This document shows, in pieces, positions 59,580 through 64,000 of a stretch of 64,000 bases of DNA. The position numbers were made by a program, and so were the translations under genes. A model generated the notes under the pieces. The model was not told the DNA's origin and made no database searches. It saw only the letters and a program-made list of their open reading frames with translations. The stretch comes from Suillus spraguei (Eukaryota; Basidiomycota; Agaricomycetes; Boletales; Suillaceae): assembly GCA_016800925.1 (NCBI GenBank), contig JABCPU010000234.1, positions 43,323-107,322 of the forward strand. The letters are read 5' to 3'. Within the stretch, counting starts at the first letter, position 1; the number at the start of each line of letters is the position of its first letter.

Positions 59580-60969
59580 GATGGTACGGTTGTAAAACAA
59601 TTCCTGTGCTCGAAGGACGAAACAAATATCACAGTTATCTTGATCTCAACCTTTGCCACTGCTTACACAAAATCCCACGATCACACACAGCCACCCCCTA
59701 GTCTACGGTTGGAGCCTGCAGCCTGCCTACAGGTGGATAGTTGCTGGCAGAGAAGATCGCGGAAATTTTGGACAACACCCAATACTAGTGAGCCATTGAG
59801 CTCGATGAGAGCCTCTGAGGAGGGCGAGAATGAAAGTGTTGACAAGTGTCGTGGGGCTCGGGAGAACTCATTGTTCAATAGTCGCTCTCGTCGCTGCTAT
59901 CACTGGCACGAGCACCCGTCAAGGCATCTTAGACTATCGAAGATGCGCGCAATGAGACCGGCTGTTACCACACTAGTTCTCTGCCTGCTCAATTATATCA
60001 TCATGCGATGATGCTATGCACCAAAGGATTTGTGCTTTGTGTACTTGTTTAACCTGCATCAGATCATTAGCGATACTGATACTATGGTTTGGACCAAGTT
60101 TGGAGCACACGGCCCAAACCGCGCCCATGATGATGCGCCACCAGTGACAAAGTCACGTCCATCATCGCCGCGTAACATCTCACCAACCAGTCAACATGTC
60201 ATGACAACGCTTCATTGGAGACCTAGTAAGCCCTCTGCCCTATATACCTTCAAGTAAGTGTCACTTGTCATCGCATGGGGAGCGACTCACAATCTGATGG
60301 TGTCCGTCGACACATCAGGTCATGACATCTCGGTTCGTAGATTCCAGCTGCGCTGAGATTATGCCCATTGAATGACAGCGTGGTCGCCGAGCGCTCCTCA
60401 GCATACCCTCTGGCACCGATATGCCATTCTTCGCGAATCTCCGAGCGTGACGTCTTTCAGTTTTCTACCTCCGTAAGGGCTGGCAGGGTCTCAGTGAGTC
60501 AGACATTAATAATGATTAATTGAGTCGTTCAAAAAAAGTTTACCCACAGATCAGGTACAGCCTCCTTCACCATGCCCCATCAGGCATTGCTGCCGTTATC
60601 TTCTGTGATCATCTTTGCGCAACCGTGACTGATGGGGTCATTAATACGTACAGTGAGCACTTTTTACTAGCCTCAATGAATCAGAATCACCATAGTAGGT
60701 GACGGGATTTGATACACAATAGTCTCGGCTGTGCATCAATGATTTCTGTGCCTTGGAGAACCTTGTCGGATCGCCCATTTAGAAGAATGATGTGATCAAG
60801 CCAACGTCAGCTAAGTATGGCGCGTAAGCGTAACATAAAGGTGCTATTGCTTGGGTCTTGCTGTGGGAAGTAACAACAGGTTCGTTCGTGTCTCTCTGCT
60901 CACAGTAAGTCTAGCAGCTTACAAGTCGTTTCTCATCTTCAACTGACGCTTTCAAAAGGATCTGCCAGG
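59580..60969. other. Intergenic region between phosphomannomutase and the HET-domain gene
   Basis: Plus-strand ORFs at 59640-60011 and 60030-60257 and a minus ORF at 59878-59681 show no named motif. A stretch near 59840-59920 in another plus frame is Val/Ala-rich (SIVALVAAITGTSTR), but its continuation is broken. It may be a decayed gene. The last 200 bp are the promoter of the HET gene. Confidence 0.35.
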
Positions 60970-63078
60970 ATGCATTGGCATCTCCCAGTCACGCAAAAAG
61001 AAACCGTCACTTGTTACGATGACTTGGGCAATCCAAAAACGCACGGTCTAGAGCAGAGATATGTCAGCCCTACCACTGGGGTATGTCGAAGGCTCATCGT
61101 GCAGGCCGTCACTCCGTTCGGCAGATATGAAGTCGCCGTCAGCAACCACGCCAACCAGGCAAGCAAAATCGCCATATGGCTGCTATCCAATTCCCCTGTA
61201 CGAGGGTGGATCATTTTTAGATGGATAGGCTTATGGTTTTTGTTTACTTTGAAACTTTTCTGGTCAGTCGTCTGGCTACTTGCACAGCTTGTCTCTCCCA
61301 TCGACTTGGCGGATGACACTGGGGAGGATACAGACTTGTACAACACTGGATTATACAAACCGTATGCTCGCGGATTTCAGGGTCAGCTATGGGCAGCTCG
61401 TTCGCCTATGGAGCATTCTGCGCGTATTATCGAGGAGGGCGAGATGGATATCCCTACTCATACCCTTTATCCTCGACTTCTTATTATCCGCGACCCCATC
61501 CAAAATGAATGGGTCCCATGTACAGATCGCGATATCATCATCCGTACCAAATTTATCGCCATCTCTTACCGCGCCGTTGATGCCTTTACTCGAGGCCCAA
61601 ATCAGGAGATAGAAAAGGCTGAGTTCATAGAGGAGGTTCGTGTAGCGGTGCTCGAACAGAAATACAATGCCTATTGGCTCGACTTGGAGTGTATAGGAGA
61701 GACGCCGTCAGAGAAGAACATGGATTTGTACTGCATGGCGGACGTCTACCGCGGAGCAGAGGTGACTTTAATCATGCTCGGCAAATCTGCGATCGGGGAG
61801 AACGAATGCTGGAGAGGCTGGGGCGAACGGGTGTGGACTATGCCCGAAGCCCTTCTGAGCTCTCGCCTTTGCTACAAGTTCCGAGATCGAGAAGTGGTTA
61901 CGCCGTTGTCGCTGTTTGAGCTGGCCAACCTGGCCTATACAAATTACGATATCGAACAGGCAATCATCAATGCATACAGCGGAAAAGATCCGCTCGAGAG
62001 GTTGGAGCGCCTAACTCTGTTGAAATCAGCTATATGGCGGCGCGGTACGGCAGCTCTAGCCCCAGGTATTGCTCCTCCCCCACTCAAGCTGGATATAATG
62101 GGTGAAAAGTCTGTCACCAGTGGGGCATACAAGGCTGAGCGTGTATATGCGCTGATGGGCTTTTTTGAGCACCGCATTCAGCCAAATCGCTCGGAGGACG
62201 ATTTGCGCGCTCTAGTGAGGCTGTCAATGGCCAACGACAATGACCGTATCGCTGAGCGCATGGTATCCATGCTGCCCTCGACCATTACAAAGACGGCGTG
62301 TTGGTACGCGGACGATGATATCTACCGTGCCAACCTTTGGGACATCCTACCAGAAATCCAGGTCGCTGGGATCACAGAGAATGGAGCTCTTGTAGTTGAT
62401 GGGTGTCGGGCGGCAGCCATCAGATGGAAGGATTTCCCGGAAGTTGCGTTTGTGACCACAGATTCATTGCGGAGGACCATTGTTGGTTTCATTCCGTATC
62501 TCTCGTGGCCAACTCTTATCATCGGGCTAGGTGTTCTTATGATCACCCGAGTGGGAGGCATCACGCTCATTGTAATCGGACTCGTGCTCCTTATTTTTTC
62601 TCCTCGACTATTCGTTTTCAGCCATTCTGGACGTGTCGTAAGTGCACAGCCATGGCTCATCGGAGTGAAAGGGGTCATCAGCATCGCAGAGGTAGAGAGG
62701 CATTTGTACGGTGGCGCCAGAGGACACTTCCCAAGAATGTATTTCACGCCGAGCGGATCACAGTTTTCGATCCCAGAACGAAGCGTAACACGGGGAGGTT
62801 CGCCCAGACAATACGACTATGCCAAATTAGCGGGAAGTGGACCAGATGCGGGACACATCTATACGCTCATCGACACGTGCTCGTCGACGATGTACTATTT
62901 CCGTGCGGAGCGTCCGCCGACTGTGTGTATATTCGCCGGACGGGAGGGGGGACTTGGGAGATTTGTGCTGTGCTCGGAGAAATGTGGTATCAATGAGCTG
63001 CATAAGGAGAGTGTGTTGAGGATGCCGACGGAGATCAGTCAGAAGATGGAGTTGTGTGGGTGGGTCGCGCTTGGATGA
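60970..63078 (+). CDS. HET-domain membrane protein
   Basis: This is a single-exon ORF of 702 residues. The HET (heterokaryon-incompatibility) domain is recognised by FIAISYRAVDAFTRG (residues about 195-210), YNAYWLDLECIGETPSEKNM (about 235-254), ADVYRGAEVTLIML and GWGERVWTMPEALLSSRLCY (about 288-307). Membrane segments lie before it (WIIFRWIGLWFLFTLKLFWS, about 78-97, and the following VVWLLAQLV) and after it (VGFIPYLSWPTLIIGLGVLM and TLIVIGLVLLIFSPRLFVF, about 505-545). HET proteins in fungi trigger cell death on non-self recognition; the membrane form here is common in mushrooms and its trigger is unknown. The ATG chosen follows an in-frame upstream region without another ATG. No damage is seen. 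Confidence 0.85.
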   Translation: MHWHLPVTQKETVTCYDDLGNPKTHGLEQRYVSPTTGVCRRLIVQAVTPFGRYEVAVSNHANQASKIAIWLLSNSPVRGWIIFRWIGLWFLFTLKLFWSVVWLLAQLVSPIDLADDTGEDTDLYNTGLYKPYARGFQGQLWAARSPMEHSARIIEEGEMDIPTHTLYPRLLIIRDPIQNEWVPCTDRDIIIRTKFIAISYRAVDAFTRGPNQEIEKAEFIEEVRVAVLEQKYNAYWLDLECIGETPSEKNMDLYCMADVYRGAEVTLIMLGKSAIGENECWRGWGERVWTMPEALLSSRLCYKFRDREVVTPLSLFELANLAYTNYDIEQAIINAYSGKDPLERLERLTLLKSAIWRRGTAALAPGIAPPPLKLDIMGEKSVTSGAYKAERVYALMGFFEHRIQPNRSEDDLRALVRLSMANDNDRIAERMVSMLPSTITKTACWYADDDIYRANLWDILPEIQVAGITENGALVVDGCRAAAIRWKDFPEVAFVTTDSLRRTIVGFIPYLSWPTLIIGLGVLMITRVGGITLIVIGLVLLIFSPRLFVFSHSGRVVSAQPWLIGVKGVISIAEVERHLYGGARGHFPRMYFTPSGSQFSIPERSVTRGGSPRQYDYAKLAGSGPDAGHIYTLIDTCSSTMYYFRAERPPTVCIFAGREGGLGRFVLCSEKCGINELHKESVLRMPTEISQKMELCGWVALG

Positions 63079-63450
63079 CATTATTTCGCTAGAACCTTTC
63101 ACTATCCTTAACGTTTGAACATGTGCTTTATCGATACCCTCTATATCTACATTGGTGTACTTACTACAAAATGTGGTCGCTTGAACTGATACTTCTTAGG
63201 ACCCATAATAATGAACATTTTGACTCAAGACTATTCTCAGGCGTCTGGACTCAAGCGTTATCTGATCTATTATAAAGCTATTCCAGGACAGTCTAATTAG
63301 ACCTAAGTCGTGCGGATTACGTCCGGGACTCAATCTAGACGCTGACTCAGGAGCACTGACCCATAAGTTTTGCCAGCGCAACTTTTCAATACTCCCCACT
63401 CACTGGTACAATGGTTGACCACCTTGTCAAGGGAGTGAGTGGACCAGGTA
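63079..63450. other. Intergenic region
   Basis: This is the 3' flank of the HET gene. A short minus ORF (63399-63196) is not supported. Confidence 0.45.
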
Positions 63451-63570
63451 ATGAAGCCTAAATCGGTATTCCTATCTCTCGTGAAGAACTCCGGGTATAT
63501 ATTCTAGCCTTCCTTTCTTACAGAGATAGATATTCTTTGTTGCACATCCGTGGGTCGTTGTCGTTGGATA
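63451..63570 (+). pseudogene. Third F-box remnant (first exon only)
   Basis: ATG at 63451 starts MKPKSVFLSL, aligning with the starts of both other F-box copies (MKSKTGLLSL, MRPKAGFKSL). After a one-base loss the next frame reads EELRVYILAFLSYRD, and a GATA duplication shifts it again before the expected ILCCTS-GT donor (GTGGGT). The second exon was not found. Confidence 0.6.
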
Positions 63571-64000
63571 AACTATTTGGTGAGCCGTTCTACTATTACA
63601 GTGGGACCCCTGGAGTCGGGGACTTGACGCGTGAATGTCGCTACGATACCTGTAATGTTGAGTTGCACGCAAGTCTCGGACACGTTCTGCGAAGTAATAC
63701 CAACTCAGGTTTTACAGTGAACCCGCTGACAAACGCATAGTGTACTCCTACAGAAAAATACCTCCTTATATATGCCAGTCAACGCTAAAACCATGCTGCC
63801 GACGCCCGGTAATATTGCGCCATTGACGCGCCATCGATCCCGAAGATTCCCGATAAGTGTCGAGCTCGTACCTCGACCCCTGATAATCCAACATGTAACA
63901 CAGGATATCACCGTGAGCAGATATGCGCTTGTCGTCCCAGGTTGTCTCACCCACCTTGCGACCTTTAAGCTCGCGTTTTGACGTTCCCTTGACCGTTTTG
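63571..64000 (-). other. Unassigned right edge
   Basis: Minus frame 63981-63766 is open (VGETTWDDKRISAHGDILCY then MLDYQGSRYELDTYRESS) and could be an exon of a gene entering from the right. The family is not recognised. Confidence 0.3.

Noticed and set aside
62322..62747. 141-codon minus ORF and 62403-62996 plus ORF inside the HET gene
   Set aside because: They are shadows of the 702-residue HET-domain frame, which has clear domain motifs.

Overview
The window looks like nuclear DNA of an Agaricomycete (mushroom-forming basidiomycete). The evidence is short introns of about 45-60 nt with GT-AG borders, many small spliced genes, Tad1-like LINEs, KDZ-transposase and RecQ-helicase remnants, expanded DUF6533 and F-box families, and a secreted protein of the 'macrophage activating glycoprotein' type. 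The genus cannot be fixed from the sequence alone.

Region 1 (1-21.5 kb) is a transposon graveyard. Two minus-strand LINEs lie at the left. LINE A (1-4.2 kb) runs off the left edge and is cut by a 959-bp LTR-like element (S1) with a clean 5-bp target duplication. LINE B (4.2-10.3 kb) is near full length but full of frameshifts. Next comes a stack of LTR-like repeats. X1 and X3 are in direct orientation, and X2 lies between them, inverted. X2 carries insertions Z, Y1 and S2, and S2 itself carries Y2. Between the LTRs lie a LINE tail, a RecQ-like helicase pseudogene and a KDZ transposase fragment.

Region 2 (21.6-45.9 kb) is a degenerate tandem segmental duplication with four copies. Each unit carries a minus-strand DUF6533 membrane-protein gene, and three retain a plus-strand SDR-like (DUF1776-like) gene remnant. 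Unit 3 is interrupted by a 4.7-kb block holding a dead CHAT-domain protease gene, an apparently intact six-exon gene of an unnamed family, and a repeat (R). R recurs at 45.0-46.0 kb next to unit 4.

Region 3 (46-50.5 kb) holds an eight-unit tandem array (period 141-153 bp) of tRNA-like Pol III units, bracketed by inverted repeat arms, and a genuine intron-containing tRNA-Leu(CAA).

Region 4 (50.5-64 kb) is the gene-rich part. It has an HMG-box protein and a secreted GPI-type glycoprotein gene on a shared divergent promoter, two convergent F-box paralogues (one dead, one C-terminally truncated), phosphomannomutase, a large HET-domain membrane protein, and a third F-box remnant at the right edge. 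The contrast between decayed duplicated families on the left and intact housekeeping genes on the right suggests a border between a repeat-rich island and ordinary euchromatin.
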